A stretch of DNA of 64,000 nucleotides from Platanthera guangdongensis. Lineage: Eukaryota > Streptophyta > Magnoliopsida > Asparagales > Orchidaceae. The DNA is taken from the NCBI GenBank assembly GCA_039583875.1, contig CM077147.1:154961846-155025845 (forward strand), given 5' to 3'. Made by a program: the position numbers and the translations under genes. Positions 21,722 to 33,120 of this stretch are shown here, one piece after another (the first letter of the stretch is position 1; every line of letters starts with the position of its first letter). The notes beneath the pieces are model-generated. The model made no database searches. It worked only from the letters and a program-made list of their open reading frames with translations, and was not told where the DNA came from.

Positions 21722-21933
21722 CTACTGGTTTTGGTCGGACTTAAGCTGAATTCGTGGACGAATTCTTTTTAAGGGGTGGTGAGCACATTGTGTGCGTCAT
21801 CGTTATAACGGTAAAAGAACCCATGAATGTCCACTTAGGAATGAAAATGCTCGTGTTTGAGGAACCTGCGTGTTCCTATAATTGCTGTTCGCAATTTTAT
21901 TTGGTCGCTTGACGGTGTTTTGTACCACTATAG

Positions 21934-22833
21934 GTGACCGGAAGCGGTGCTGGACAGCCAGAATGTCCGGTTTCTGAGGAGCATAGTGCACCCGGTGAGG
22001 TGTTTGAGCCTCCTCCTTCGTATGAAACCGTTAGAAGGATTGTAGAAGCGGTGTTCGCTGTGACGGGTGCACAGCTAGGAGGAAATGTACAACCCTGCGC
22101 CCCTGCTGTGGCTTCAACGCCGGTGGGCGCGACGCAGCAGATGACCTTTGGTAGACCTTTGGGGCAGCAGCTGAATATGCATTTAGTGCAGGGAGCGCAC
22201 ACGGTTGAGGAATATTTGCAAGCATTTCTTCTGATAAGTCGCTACCCATGCTTCGAGTTGGATAACGAGCAAACTACAATTGATAGATTTTATAATGGCC
22301 TGTGTGTCGAGTTACGAGTTCTACTACTAGGACCAAAGTTATTGGGGTTCCGAGCCTTGGTGGAATCAGCTAGATCATTGGAGGCAGAGTTGAAGAAGAC
22401 CCTCCCAATGCCAGCGACCATGGTATCGAACTATACAAACCCCATAAGGGCTGCATCCAGCAGAATGCTGGAGAAAGGGGTTATGAAATCGACTAGTAAA
22501 GCTACTTACACTTGTTATACTTGTGGAAAGAAAGGACACTTTGTCCGAGACTGTTGGAATGGTGCTCGGAAGGGTAAGAAAACTATGTCAGGAGCAGTCA
22601 AGGATGTTAGTGTAAAGGAAACGACATTCAAAGTGCCGAACACCTCAAAGTCGGCATATCGAAAATGGTATAAGAAGCATAGGACTTCGGGTCCAGCTCC
22701 TTCTGGTACTTCTGGGGCGACTACGGGTCATACCCCGGGCACATGTTTCAGCTGTGGCGAGCCGGGGCATTATGCTCGTGAGTGCCTAAAACCCTGGTGG
22801 AAGCACGTTGTCGTGACGACAGGTATGGCTTAA
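21934..22833 (+). pseudogene. gag: gag of element B, internally deleted
   Basis: The open frame has its first ATG only at 22141. It includes 'VEEYLQAFLLISRYPCFEL' and 'DRFYNGLCVELRVLLL' of the capsid C-terminal part, then two CCHC zinc knuckles, 'CYTCGKKGHFVRDC' and 'CFSCGEPGHYAREC'. The central capsid with the WW motif, present in H, is missing between about 22120 and 22145 without breaking the frame. The nucleocapsid part therefore looks functional for RNA binding while the particle-forming part is incomplete. Confidence 0.82.
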
Positions 22834-22839
22834 AGATAG

Positions 22840-24256
22840 TTTTGCTTTAAATACTTGTTATGCATATTAGCTTAGGACTACTGTGCTAAGCTTTGTTGCG
22901 ACTTTACTTTATCTGCGAGAGCACCATTCGTTTAGGGAGCTTCGCGTTCCTTTATTAGAAATTTTATTGTGCCTTGGAGTACCTCCTTCGATGGTAAGAG
23001 ATAAATTGGATGCGTTATAGTCCAATGGTGCTCTTTCGGCGAGGGTAGAATTCGTTGCTCTTAGTTTGTGGTTTGGGAATTAGGAGTACGATCTGCAAGC
23101 GTCGTTACTTCCGTTGGTGGAGTTCGACGTTATATTTGTCATGGACCGGCTCTCGGAGCAGCAAGCCTACATAGACTGCGGTAGCAAGGAAGTCAACTTG
23201 GGAGCAAGTCGTGAGACGACCCTTATGAGCTCAAAGAGGTCGAGCAAGGCGATGATGGCCGCTCTTCAGGTGGTGAAGGCGGTTTGTGCTAGTGTAGAGC
23301 TGTTATGTACACTAGTGGAGGTTGTAAAGCCGAAGCCCGCGTTGGATTGTATTTCAGTGGTATTGGAATACCCTGATCTGTTCCCCGCAGATCTTCCTGG
23401 AGCCCCGCCTCAGCGGGAGATAGATTGTACGATCGAGCTAGTGCCAGGTGCAAAGCCTGTGTCACGATCCCCGTATCGGCTAACGCCTAAAGTAATGGCG
23501 GAGCTGAAAGTTCAACTGTAAGAGTTGTTGGAGCAAGGGTATGCGCGTCCAAGTCCTTCACCTTGGAGCGCACCGACCCTCTTTATTAAGAAGAAGGATG
23601 GAAGGTTGAGGCTGCGTATTAATTATCGGGAGGTCAACAACTTGACGAAAAAGAGCAAGTACCCAAGCCCAAGGATCGATGATCTTTATGATCAGTTGGT
23701 AGGGTCAACGGCGTACTCTAAATAGATAAGGGAGAGTGATATCCCTAAGATAACGTTCAGTACAGGACACGGGCGCTACGAGTTTACGGTCATGCCGTTT
23801 GGGCTGACTAATGCGCCGTCAGTGTTCATGGATTTGATGAACAGGACGTTCAGGGAGTACTTGGACCATTTCGTGATCGTCTTCATCGACGAAATTTTGG
23901 TGTACTCACAAAGTGAGGAAGATCACTTCAAGCATCTTCATTTGGTGTTGGAGACGCTAAGGAGAAATCAGTTGTATGCCAAGTTCTCGAAGTGCGAGTT
24001 TTGGCTATCCTCAGTGGCATTCCTCGGGCATATAGTGAGTGGAGAGGGTATTGCTGTGGATCCGGCGAAGATTGTTGCGATACGGGAGTGGCCTGAGCTT
24101 GCCACGGTAGCAGAAGTCCGGAGCTTTTTGGGGCTTGCCGGTTATTATAGGCGCTTCGTAGAGAACTTCTCGCGGATAGCGCTACCTCTCACTACTTTGA
24201 CGAGGAAGGAGCATAAGTTCGTTTAGACGCCGGAGTGCGCGCGAGCTTTTGAGGAA
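22840..24256 (+). pseudogene. Protease and RT of element B, catalytically dead
   Basis: From 23114 one frame runs to 24256 with stops TAA (23519-23521), TAG (23723-23725) and TAG (24224-24226). The protease N-terminal region before 23114 is degenerate, with no D-S/T-G visible; 'EFDVIFVMDRLS' remains. RT keeps '[17 protein letters not shown]' and '[17 protein letters not shown]'. The segment that normally carries motif A (first catalytic Asp) is missing: 'TAYSK' is followed by a stop and 'IRESDIP'. Motif C reads FIDE instead of FIDD. With both sites lost this RT cannot have polymerised. Confidence 0.88.
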
Positions 24257-25190
24257 TTGAAGTGTCGGTTGACCACGGTGCCTGTGCTGAGTTCGCCATG
24301 TGGAACCGAAGGCTATGAGATATATAGCGATGCTTCGGGCAGCGGTTTAGGTTGCGTGCTACTGCAGCACGGAAGCGTGATAGCTTATGGCTCGAGACAG
24401 CTAAAAGTGCACGAGAGGAATTATCCGGTCCATGACTTGGAGTTAGCGGCCGTGATTTTTTCCTTGAAGCTGTGGAGGCACTATTTGTATGGTGTGAAGA
24501 TTGATATCTACACCGATCATAAGAGTCTGAAATATTTGATAGATCAGAAAGATCTGAATATGCGGCAGCGTAGATGGATGGAGTTCTTGGGGGACTATAC
24601 ATTCAAGATCCACTACGTGCCTGGCAAAGGGAATGCGGTTGCGGACGCGTTGAGTCGCCGAGCCCCAGCTCAAGCCAATTGGATATCGGTGCATGATGAG
24701 CGGTTGGTGTGGGAGTTGGAGGTGCTGGAGATTGTTTGTGTGGACAGACAAGCAAGTGCTGAAGCGGTTCTGAATTGGACTGAAGTCCAATATGACCTGG
24801 CTGATCGGATTCGGCAGGCTTTGGATATGGATGCTCATATGAAGCAGTTCATGATAGAGGCTCTGGATGGGTCAAATTTCCAATTCGTCGTGGAGGACGG
24901 ATTGCTTTGGAAAGACGGTCGTTTGTGCGTCCCAAGTGTGGGCAATTTACGGGTGGAGTTGTTGTACGAGGCGCACCACACCAAGTACTCGATTCACCCG
25001 GGGAGCACGAAGATGTACTGTGATGTGAAGAAACTGTTTTGGTGGCCGGGTTTGAAAAAGGATGTTGCGCTATACGTAGCGAAGTGCCAAACCTGCGCCT
25101 TGGTAAAGGCGGAGTGCCAAAAGCCGGGAGGATTTCTTAAGTCCTTGCCTATTCCGGAGTGGAAATTTGACGACATCTTTATGGGTGCAC
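24257..25190 (+). pseudogene. RNase H and integrase N-terminus of element B
   Basis: RNase H motifs are 'YEIYSDASGSGLGCVLL', 'VHDLELAAVIFSLK', 'DIYTDHKSLKYLI' and 'VADALSR'. Then comes the integrase zinc-binding domain, with 'EAHHTKYSIHPGSTKMY' and 'CQTCALVKAE'. The frame shifts at about 25170-25190, exactly where the first catalytic Asp of the integrase core ('MDF' in A) should be. B shows 'DDIFMG' there instead. Confidence 0.88.
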
Positions 25191-25808
25191 GGTTTGCCAA
25201 GGTCGCAAAAGGGGAACGATGTCATTTGGGTGGTTTTTGATCGATTAACGAAGGTGTCGCATTTTATTCCGCATAGGAAGGACGATCCGGTGGAGAAGCT
25301 GGCAAAGCTTTATGTGGATAATATAGTACGGCTTCATGGTGTGCCCCGCAGCATCGTGAGTGACCGAGATGGGCGGTTCACGTCCAATGATTGGAGGCTG
25401 GTGCAGCAAATGTTGGGAACAAAGCTGAAGTTTAGCACAGCCTTCCACCCACAAACGGATGGGCAGACCGAGAGGGTGAATAGAACCATGGAAGACATGC
25501 TTCGCATGTGTGTCTTGGATTTTGGAAAGCAATGGGAAGACCACCTTTATTTGGTGGAGTTCGCATACAACAACAGCTACCAAGCAAGTATTCAGATGGC
25601 GCCTTTCGAGGCCCTTTATGGTAGAAGATGTCGCACGTCGTTGTCTTGGATAGAAATGGGTGAGTCAAAGTTGTATAAGCGATCGAAAGTAGAGGGTGCT
25701 ACTTCTTTGGTGAGAACCATTCGGGAGAGGTTGCTTATCACTCAGGACCGACAAGCAAAGTACTATAATGCCAAGCACAGGAATGTGGAGTTCGCTGTGG
25801 GCGATTAG
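25167..25808 (+). pseudogene. Integrase core of element B
   Basis: 'GLPRSQKGNDVIWVVFDRLT', 'SIVSDRDGRF' (second Asp) and 'PQTDGQTERVNRTMEDML' (third acidic residue, Glu) are present. The first Asp is lost in the frameshifted junction upstream. The frame ends in TAG at 25806-25808, in 'FAVGD*VYLKI', where A and other chromoviruses have a large hydrophobic residue. Confidence 0.88.
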
Positions 25809-26243
25809 GTATACTTAAAGATCAAGCCGTTCAATGGTGTCTCGTGAGTGCGACGAGTGAAAAAGCTAAGCCCGAGATACCTTGGGCCCTTTGAGGTTCT
25901 AGAGAGAGTTGGCTAAGCGGCCTATAGGTTGGAGCTAAGTGGTTTACATGATGTATTCCATATTTCGGTGCTTTGGAAGGTGGTGCAAGAGCCTACGCAA
26001 GTGATCGCGGTTGATCAAGTACCGGTGGATAGTGGGCTAACGACAAAGGTCAAGCCCGTGTGGATTGAGGACTCGGAGGTCAAGCGGCTACGCAATAAAG
26101 AAATCAGGATGGTCAAGGTCCGGTGGGACAATTGCGGTCGTGAGGAGCTCTCTTGGGAGCGAGAGCAGACTATGCTTGACAAGTATCCGGAGTTGTTCCG
26201 CTCAGGTACAAATTTTGTTTTTGTATGTCTTTCCTTTATGTAA
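25809..26243 (+). pseudogene. Integrase C-terminus and chromodomain of element B
   Basis: After 'SPRYLGPFEVLERVG' (GPF/Y-type, interrupted by stops near 25845 and 25915) come 'LHDVFHISVLWKVV' and a chromodomain with 'MVKVRWDNCGREELSWEREQ' and 'KYPELF'. Chromodomains of this type are associated with targeting to methylated histone H3 in heterochromatin. The domain itself looks intact. Confidence 0.85.
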
Positions 26244-26258
26244 TTTCGTGGGCGAAAT

Positions 26259-26278
26259 TCTTTTAAGAGGGGGAGAGT
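26259..26278 (+). other. Polypurine tract of B
   Basis: 'ttttaagagggggagagt' ends exactly at the 3' LTR start. Confidence 0.9.
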
Positions 26279-28585
26279 TGTAACGCCCCGAAACTCAAAG
26301 GAGCAAAAGGGGACGTTTTGGGCCAGTTTGGGTTCTGGCTGTAGGCACACGGCCTGGGACACGGGCGTGTCCCAGGGCGTGTCAAGCGTGTGCCGACACT
26401 TAGCCGCGAAGTCGTCGAGATTTTCTCGACGATTCGCTGAGTATGGGCACACGGCCTGCGACACGGGCGTGTCGCAGGGCGTGTCGACCCGTATCGACAC
26501 TTAGCAGCGGAGTCGTCGAGTTATACTCGACGAATCGTCGAGAATGGGCACACGGCCCGCGACACGGGCGTGTCGCCGGGCGTGTCGACCCGTGTCGACG
26601 ATCGTCCCGGGGAAGTCGTCGAGATTCGCTCGACGATCGTCGAGACAAGGCACACGGCCTAGGACACGGGCGTGTCCAAGGCCGTGTCATCAAGTCGTCG
26701 AACTGCACGCGATGAAATGTCGAGACCATGTACACGGCCTGGGGCCCAGGCGTGTCAAGGTGACATGGGCAAGGACACGGGCGTGTCCTAGAACCCGTGC
26801 AGTGCTCGGGTTGAAAATGGGGAAAAATCATGGGGTACACGGCCGGCTACACGGCCGTGTCAGCTGGAACACGGGCGTGTCAGCTCGAACACGGGCGTGT
26901 TCGATACCCGTGTTAGGGTCCAGGAGATTCGATTTTGACGGCGAATGCGGCACACGGCCCTGGACACGGGCATGTGCCAAGCCGTGTTCGGTCCAGATTG
27001 GGCATTTCAGCCCCGAATCAAAGCCGTTCGTTTCCTTAGGTTGAGATCCAACGGCTGGGGGTTGTTCCTGAGAGGATATACCCGTGAGTTGACTTAGAAA
27101 TCCATCACTTTCTTACCTTATCATATCTCCAAGTCCTTGGAGAAAGAGGAGAGCCATTGGAGGAAGAAGAACTAGATCCCGCCATTGGAGGAGCTTCGGA
27201 GCTCCGAATCGCGAGCCGACTCCGGATCCACGGAGGCAACGCAAGTGCGGTGATTTCCATCCGATTACTTTTCAATGGCGCCAAAGAGGAACTCAAGGGT
27301 AACGATCCTCATCTTGAGCACGAATAGCTCTCTTTCCTAGCATAGGAAGCCCGCTCTCGCGAGTTTGCGGAGAGTTGGAGGCGTTCCTTCGGGTAGATAT
27401 GTGAAGTCCCCGTTGTTTAGAGTCCGTATGCGAGAACGGACATAGGCATGATGTGTGAAGCCTACCCGAACATTTTAGTCTGGATCGGTGATGTTGCATT
27501 GCATAAGGCCGGAGAAGACTCCGTGCTATTGGTTGTTTTCGGGTTTTCTACGCGGTAGATTGCAGCAGGGAGCCTTGGGGACTAACCCAAAGGTGCACCC
27601 GGAAAACTGGGCGGATACGAGATCTTGCCAACTTGGTGGCCTGAGAGCCAACTTGAACATAACCGAGTTATGTGACTTGAGTTAGAATGGGACTCGGCGA
27701 AAGTTTGACCCGCGCAAATGGCTTAAATTGTCGTTGCGATGTGAGCACGGGTTAGATGGAACCGTACCCGCTCTATGTCGTTCGGGTTAGAGAGACCTAA
27801 GGTTACGTGGCACTCGCCGTTGGCATAGATGTGAGTCTTCGGCGGTCAATGGCTTAAACTGACGTGACCCATGCCAAGAAGACAAATTGCTCATAGGTTT
27901 GGCCGTCTAAGTGGCGGTGGTGAGTCCGGAATGTTAATGGCTTTAATTGACGTGACATCGACCGGTTCACCGAGAATGTGCCCTGAGTGCACGGGGCGTG
28001 TGGTCGTGCGAGCCAACGTCTGTGTTGAAATGGCTATGGATATATACATTGCTCGCTTATGCTAATGAAATGCAGGGAAGGAGCATCGCCGCCCCGAGTT
28101 GGGGGCGGGATCGTTATAATTTGGTCAGCATTGCTGACCGTTGCCTTGTTTTGCCACCGTGCGGTGGTTTATTGCTTGCAGGTGCAGCTGGACCAAGCGG
28201 TCAATAGCGGGCTAAAGCCCTTTTTGCGAAGCTGGCCCTCGAAGGCCCAAGTAGAAGTGTTTACTGCTTTATTCATGTATGACCGGCCTGCGTGCCGTGG
28301 TTTGTAAAACATGTAATTTTCAAGTGAAACACTTTGTAAGGCCTTAAGGCCGGTTTTGGGTATTTTTGTATAACATTCCTTTTGGTATTAATGGACATTC
28401 ATGCTCCTATGTTGGGTTCTTGTTTACAACTCTTATAAACTGCTTCCGCTAGAATGCTCTGTGTAGGACGTTGAGATTGGTTGGATGGTTTCCATACGTA
28501 ACCACCCGGTCTGTCTGTGGTATATGGCGTCGGGCCCCGGCCGGACCTACTGCTATATACTATGCGACGGATAGGGGGTGTTACA
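26279..28585 (+). mobile_element. 3' LTR of B
   Basis: 2307 bp, same length and ends as the 5' LTR. TSD AGCTG follows at 28586. Confidence 0.97.
26349..26996. repeat. ACACGGSCGTGT / TCGTCGA palindrome array in the B 3' LTR
   Basis: Copy of the 5' LTR array. The differences are mostly single transitions, many at CpG positions. Confidence 0.92.
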
Positions 28586-28590
28586 AGCTG

Positions 28591-29835
28591 AGTAAGAGAC
28601 TAACCTGCGATCACCTGAGTCGATGATTGGGCTTCCTCCTTGGTCAGCACATTCAACTTTCCTTTTCCTTTGTCCGCGAGAGGCGGGGGCGGCGGTAAGG
28701 TCTGCAACGGGACTGCATGCAGCGCAGGCTGGCTCTGCGGGCAATTAGCCCTCATGTGTCCTCTTTGGCCACAGAGATAACAAGCTCCAGCCTTCTTGCG
28801 ACAACGGGCCACATCATGTCCACTCCTCTGACAATAAGAACAGACAGGACCCCCTTTGGGAGCATCTTGGATCGCATGCACCTGAGACAGCTTCTGCGCA
28901 TCCAATCTCTTAAAACACCTATCGAGAGAGTGCCCCGGCTTACCACAGAAGCTACACACCTCTCTTCTGTCCTTCTTCACTGCAGGGCCAGATGCCCTCA
29001 CACTTCCTCCATCGTCAGATTTCCTCTTGTCCTTCTTTGCAAGCGATCCCCGATTCTTCGCATTTTCTATCGCCTCAACCTTTAAGGCTGCTTCAACTAC
29101 TTCGGCAAAGGTCTCCGACTTGTAGGCGCTAACCAACTGCTGGATATCATACCTCAGACCACCCAAAAAATGCTTCACTTTGCCCTCTTTAGATGCTATC
29201 AGGTCTGGGGCGAAACGACTGAGCTTGCCAAACTCGACTTCGTACTCACCAACAGTGAGTTATCGCTGCTTCAGGTGTAGGAAACTATTCATGAGGCGGT
29301 CTCGCTCGACCGATGGTAGAAACTTCTTTAGTAACAAACTCCTGAATGATTCCCACGAGCACCCCTCCGAAAGGTTCTCTTTTTCTCTGATCCACCAACT
29401 CTTCGCGAGGCCCTTGAGTTTATAAGCCGCAATCATCACCTTTTGATTGGGAGAAACGCCAGAGTAGGAAAACATTTCTTCCATGGCAATAATCCAGTCA
29501 TCCAATGCCATGAAGTCTGCCCTACCGTCATAAGACGGGGGTCCTAAACGCTGGAAGTGAGAAATGAAATTCATCTCAGGCGGCAACGCAACGGGGGGAA
29601 CTAGAGCAGCAGGGGGAGTAGGAACCGCTTGGTCCACAGCAGGACCCTGTGCTCTGGTCTGCTGCCCAGAGATGACAGCCAACAACGATTACATTTGGGA
29701 CTGCATGTCCACCATCTGCTTTGCCAGGGTCTCATTAATTAGCCTCAGCGCTTCGATCACCGCTTCGCTCTGGGCACCTGAAGACTCACCCTCTGACTGG
29801 GGGGTCGACCTCGTCGCAACGCGCTTAGGCGGCAT
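28591..29835 (-). pseudogene. gag: gag of element A
   Basis: A single minus frame runs from ATG at 29835 ('MPPKRVATRSTPQSEG') to 28600, broken only by in-frame TAA codons near 29691 and at 29260-29262. The capsid core shows 'RLGPPSYDGRADFMALDDW', 'GLAKSWWIREKE', 'FRSLLLKKFLP' and 'VGEYEVEFGKLSRFAPDLI'. Three CCHC knuckles follow: 'CSFCGKPGHSLDRC', 'CSYCQRSGHDVARC' and 'CYLCGQRGHMRANC'. Three knuckles are more than the usual one or two. The downstream continuation into protease lies beyond element B (19352 and below). Confidence 0.92.
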
Positions 29836-30629
29836 TCTACAGAACAAACGGAGATCTAGTCAGACCTTGCCTAAGACACCACAAACTGGGAAAGCATTCC
29901 CTAAAACACACTATTTCGGATTCACATTGACCGATACGAACAAAAGGCTTATCAGGGACCTAGCTTAGGACACTGAAGCTAGAAAACTAGCATACCCTGA
30001 CACAGTTCAGATCCGGAACGGACAAACTCAGATCAGGTCGAAAAAGAACCGATACTTTCTCCTACTGTTACCTTACTCTGGGAAATCATAAAATGATGTT
30101 ATGCTTCTAGCTTGTGCCTATAATATGAATGCATGAATGTATAAATTTCATCCCAAGGTATGAGTGTACATATGTCATCATGCAGATCTTTAACTTGGCA
30201 CGTGTGCTTATGCAATGATATGCTATGTATGCAGTGCTATGCATACTACAATAAGGCCTTAGTGCATGCTATGAGCGGCGTATACATTCAATGTTATGCA
30301 TCCCATACTACATAATATTGTATGTAACGAAGAAAGAAAATGCGCTAATGGGCATCCATGTGATGATGGTTATGCATCCCATACTACATAACCGTCACAT
30401 GTTGCCACCTATGGTGGATCCATATACAAACGCATATTATGCATCCCATACTACATAATATGCCCCGTATACTTCTTATCTTGCTATGAGTGTAGTGTTC
30501 GTGCTTCCATCAAAATCTACTGATGACATATTGGTGTGTGTACGCAATGCAATGATACAACTAGGGTTTTGCTTAAGGGAAAGTTGTTCGACTGGCTTGG
30601 TCAACCAACCAACCCTCTTGCAAAACCTC
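29836..30629 (-). other. 5' untranslated leader of A
   Basis: Non-coding stretch between the primer-binding site and gag. It holds a thrice-repeated 'tatgcatcccatactacata' block (30293-30460) and otherwise AT-rich sequence with many 'atgcat' words. It is expected to contain the packaging and dimerisation signals; none is identified. Confidence 0.75.
30293..30460. repeat. Three interspersed copies of a ~22-bp motif in the A leader
   Basis: 'tatgcatcccatactacata' occurs near 30294, 30370 and 30439 with a spacing of about 70-75 bp. The core 'atgcat' is palindromic. Confidence 0.85.
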
Positions 30630-30641
30630 GCTTTGATACCA
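30630..30641 (-). other. Primer-binding site of A (initiator tRNA-Met type)
   Basis: The minus strand reads TGGTATCAAAGC two bases inside the 5' LTR. Only one base differs from the canonical TGGTATCAGAGC. Confidence 0.9.
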
Positions 30642-31580
30642 ACTGTCACAACCCGCATTTTCTCAATGATAAAATCGTATTATAGCAAGAGAAAACACGT
30701 GTCGTGATGCCACGTCGTGCAGGGGATAATTGCACACGCTCAGGCAAAACTCCAAACCTTTGTTTTTAAGGAAAAACGTTGATCAATTATGGTAGAAAAA
30801 CAGTTGTGTTGAACGGCCGTATCCCTCGGCACGGTAGATCAGCTAGTCCACAGATAACAGTATATTTATACGCAGCAGAAAATACTTTGGTTCAATTAAG
30901 TTGACACCCTAAACGAGCATAAGTGTCCCCGGGGGACGACCTATGGTATGCACGACTCTAAGGTGAATATAGTATACATAAAAAGGTAGTCTTTATGCTA
31001 TAAGGAAAAATAGTGCTTTAGTTTTACAAATATGAAATGCATGAGTACATATAGTAACATTTTAGGGTTTAAAATAACTAGAATGCACCCTAGCATAAAC
31101 CTTCCCAGAAGAGCAAGAACCATCAGGTAAAAAGTAACAGTAGTGAGAGCAGCAAGCAGTCTAACACAGAAAAGCTAAAGTCTATGGGTGTCAACAACTG
31201 ACACGAACCCATAGAAAGAAGAAAAACAGCCAAGTCTAAACAAGATAACTACCTCAAACTCAGAGGTGGAAACAAACAGCCACAGGAACCAGCAGCACCA
31301 GAAGCCCAAGTCTGTCAGCTAAACCTGCTACAGCTCTGATCCTGAGGCATTCAAAAGAAGAACACCTCAGAAGCAAGTCACAAGTAGAGCAAGAGTAAAA
31401 GCAGACTACACAAACCTCTAAGTAGAGGAGAATGAAAGAAAAGGTGACTGCAACAAAATGGTCAACAGAGTAAAAATGAGTAACAGTAAAACTAGCCGAG
31501 CAAGAAATGCTAAACATTTTATAAACATAAAAAAGGGAACAAGCATCAGCATCCGAAGTCCAATCTTTCATTAGTAATTA

Positions 31581-31776
31581 CCATGCCGAGGGAGGAACCC
31601 CAACGCGCACAGCCTATCCGAGTATAAAACACTATTCCGAGGGAGGACCCCAACGCGCATAGTTCATCTCAATATAAAACACTATGCCGAGGGAGGACCC
31701 CAACGCGCATAATTCATCTGAATATAAAACACTATGCCGAGGGAGGACCCCAACGCGCATAGTTCATCTGAATTAC
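31581..31776 (-). repeat. 50-bp tandem repeat, about 4 units, A 5' LTR
   Basis: Counterpart of the 5199-5396 array, with the same 'tgccgagggaggacccc' block. Confidence 0.9.
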
Positions 31777-32446
31777 CTTAGCTACATAATTATACAAGCA
31801 GTGTTCGTTTATGCTTATTCATCACCATACACTCAAGGGATAGCCGACCAAGTGGGCTGCATAAGGGCGTTTCAAGGAACAGCAAGATTTTGAGATTTAA
31901 AACTTAAGGGACATCAAGTCATAAAGTCCAGAAATAGAGGGGAAAACAAGTTAGGAGTTCAGAACAAGTATCTCTACCGTCGACATATGATAAACTCAAC
32001 AAGTGTAGAAAAAAAAAGGAAGGTGGGAATTTAGAATCAAGAACAAAAGGGAGAGCAAGAACACTACTTGCCTCGATTTACCGGAAAAACTCTCCAAATC
32101 TCCACGCGTCGCGATAGGAGCTGAAATCTGGACGAAAGATGACTGGAGAAACGGTTAGGGCCGAAAACCCTAGCAAGGAAAACTCAAGGAATGGGGAAGA
32201 AATTACCCCGAGGGCGCAGCTCTTGATGAGAGCCTTCCAGATCCACGATCGGTGGGAAAAACCGAGCACCGGAGCTCCGTCGGTGATCGCCGGAAGAGGC
32301 ACGGACGGCAAACTTCTCCACACACGCCGCTCTGGTACGGAAAGCTGGAGAAACCTAGGTCGGCTAAAGATAAGAAGAAGCAGGGTATAAATACTCAACA
32401 GCCGCAAGAACCGGGTTCAACTACACTGGCCCGGCGGTGCCGACAC

Positions 32447-32890
32447 ACCACAGAACAGCGGTGTCGACACCAGCCGGCCGTGTCGACACTAGCCGGCAGT
32501 GTCGACACAGCAGTGTAGACACCCGCCAGCCAGCGGTGTCGACACACCTGTGTCGACACCGGCCTGCAGTGTCGACACCCGACAGCCAGCGGTGTCGACA
32601 CACTGTGTCGACACCGGCCGGCAGTGTCGACACAGCAGTGTCGACACTCGACAACCAGCGGTGTCGACACACTGTGTCGACACCGGCCGGCAGTGTCGAC
32701 ACAGCAGTGTCGACACTCGACAACCAGCGGTGTCGACACACTGTGTCGACACCGGCCGGCAGTGTCGACACAGCAGTGTCGATACCCGACAGCCAGCGGT
32801 GTCGACACACTGTGTCGACACCGGCCGGCAGTGTCGACACAGCAGTGTCGACACCCGACAGCCAGTGGTGTCGACACAATGTGTCGACAC
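32447..32890 (-). repeat. 69-bp TGTCGACA tandem repeat, A 5' LTR
   Basis: About five units; the copy number and order of variants differ from the 3' LTR. The long ORFs are artefacts of the 69-bp period. Confidence 0.93.
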
Positions 32891-33120
32891 CAGACGGACC
32901 CGCTCGACGACTCGTCGAGCTCAGCACGACAATCGTGGAGCTCGACGATCGTCGACCTCCAAACAACGCCCAGAAAAACTAACAATCGTCGAGCGGATCT
33001 CGACGATCGTCGAACCCAGACAGCGACTAGAAAGGAAAGCGATCATCGAGCTCGATCGTCGAACCCAGAGAATAAAATAAGATAAAATCAACATAGCAAT
33101 GTTGGTTCGACGAACTGGAC
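32891..33120 (-). repeat. CGTCGA-type cluster, A 5' LTR
   Basis: Repeated 'ctcgacgatcgtcgacc', 'aatcgtcgagcgg' and 'ggttcgacgaac' motifs, as in the 3' LTR. Confidence 0.85.

Larger units (their letters stand above)
19358..28585 (+). mobile_element. Ty3/gypsy Tekay/Del-like chromovirus 'B', young but defective
   Basis: Both LTRs are 2307 bp, start 'tgtaacgccccg' and end 'gtgttaca', with a perfect TSD, AGCTG (19353-19357 and 28586-28590). Comparing the LTRs by eye I count roughly 33 substitutions and no obvious indel (about 1.4 percent). The interior encodes gag and pol with a chromodomain, but gag and RT have in-frame internal deletions and pol has several stops and a frameshift. It lies at the gag/protease junction of A. 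Confidence 0.95.
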
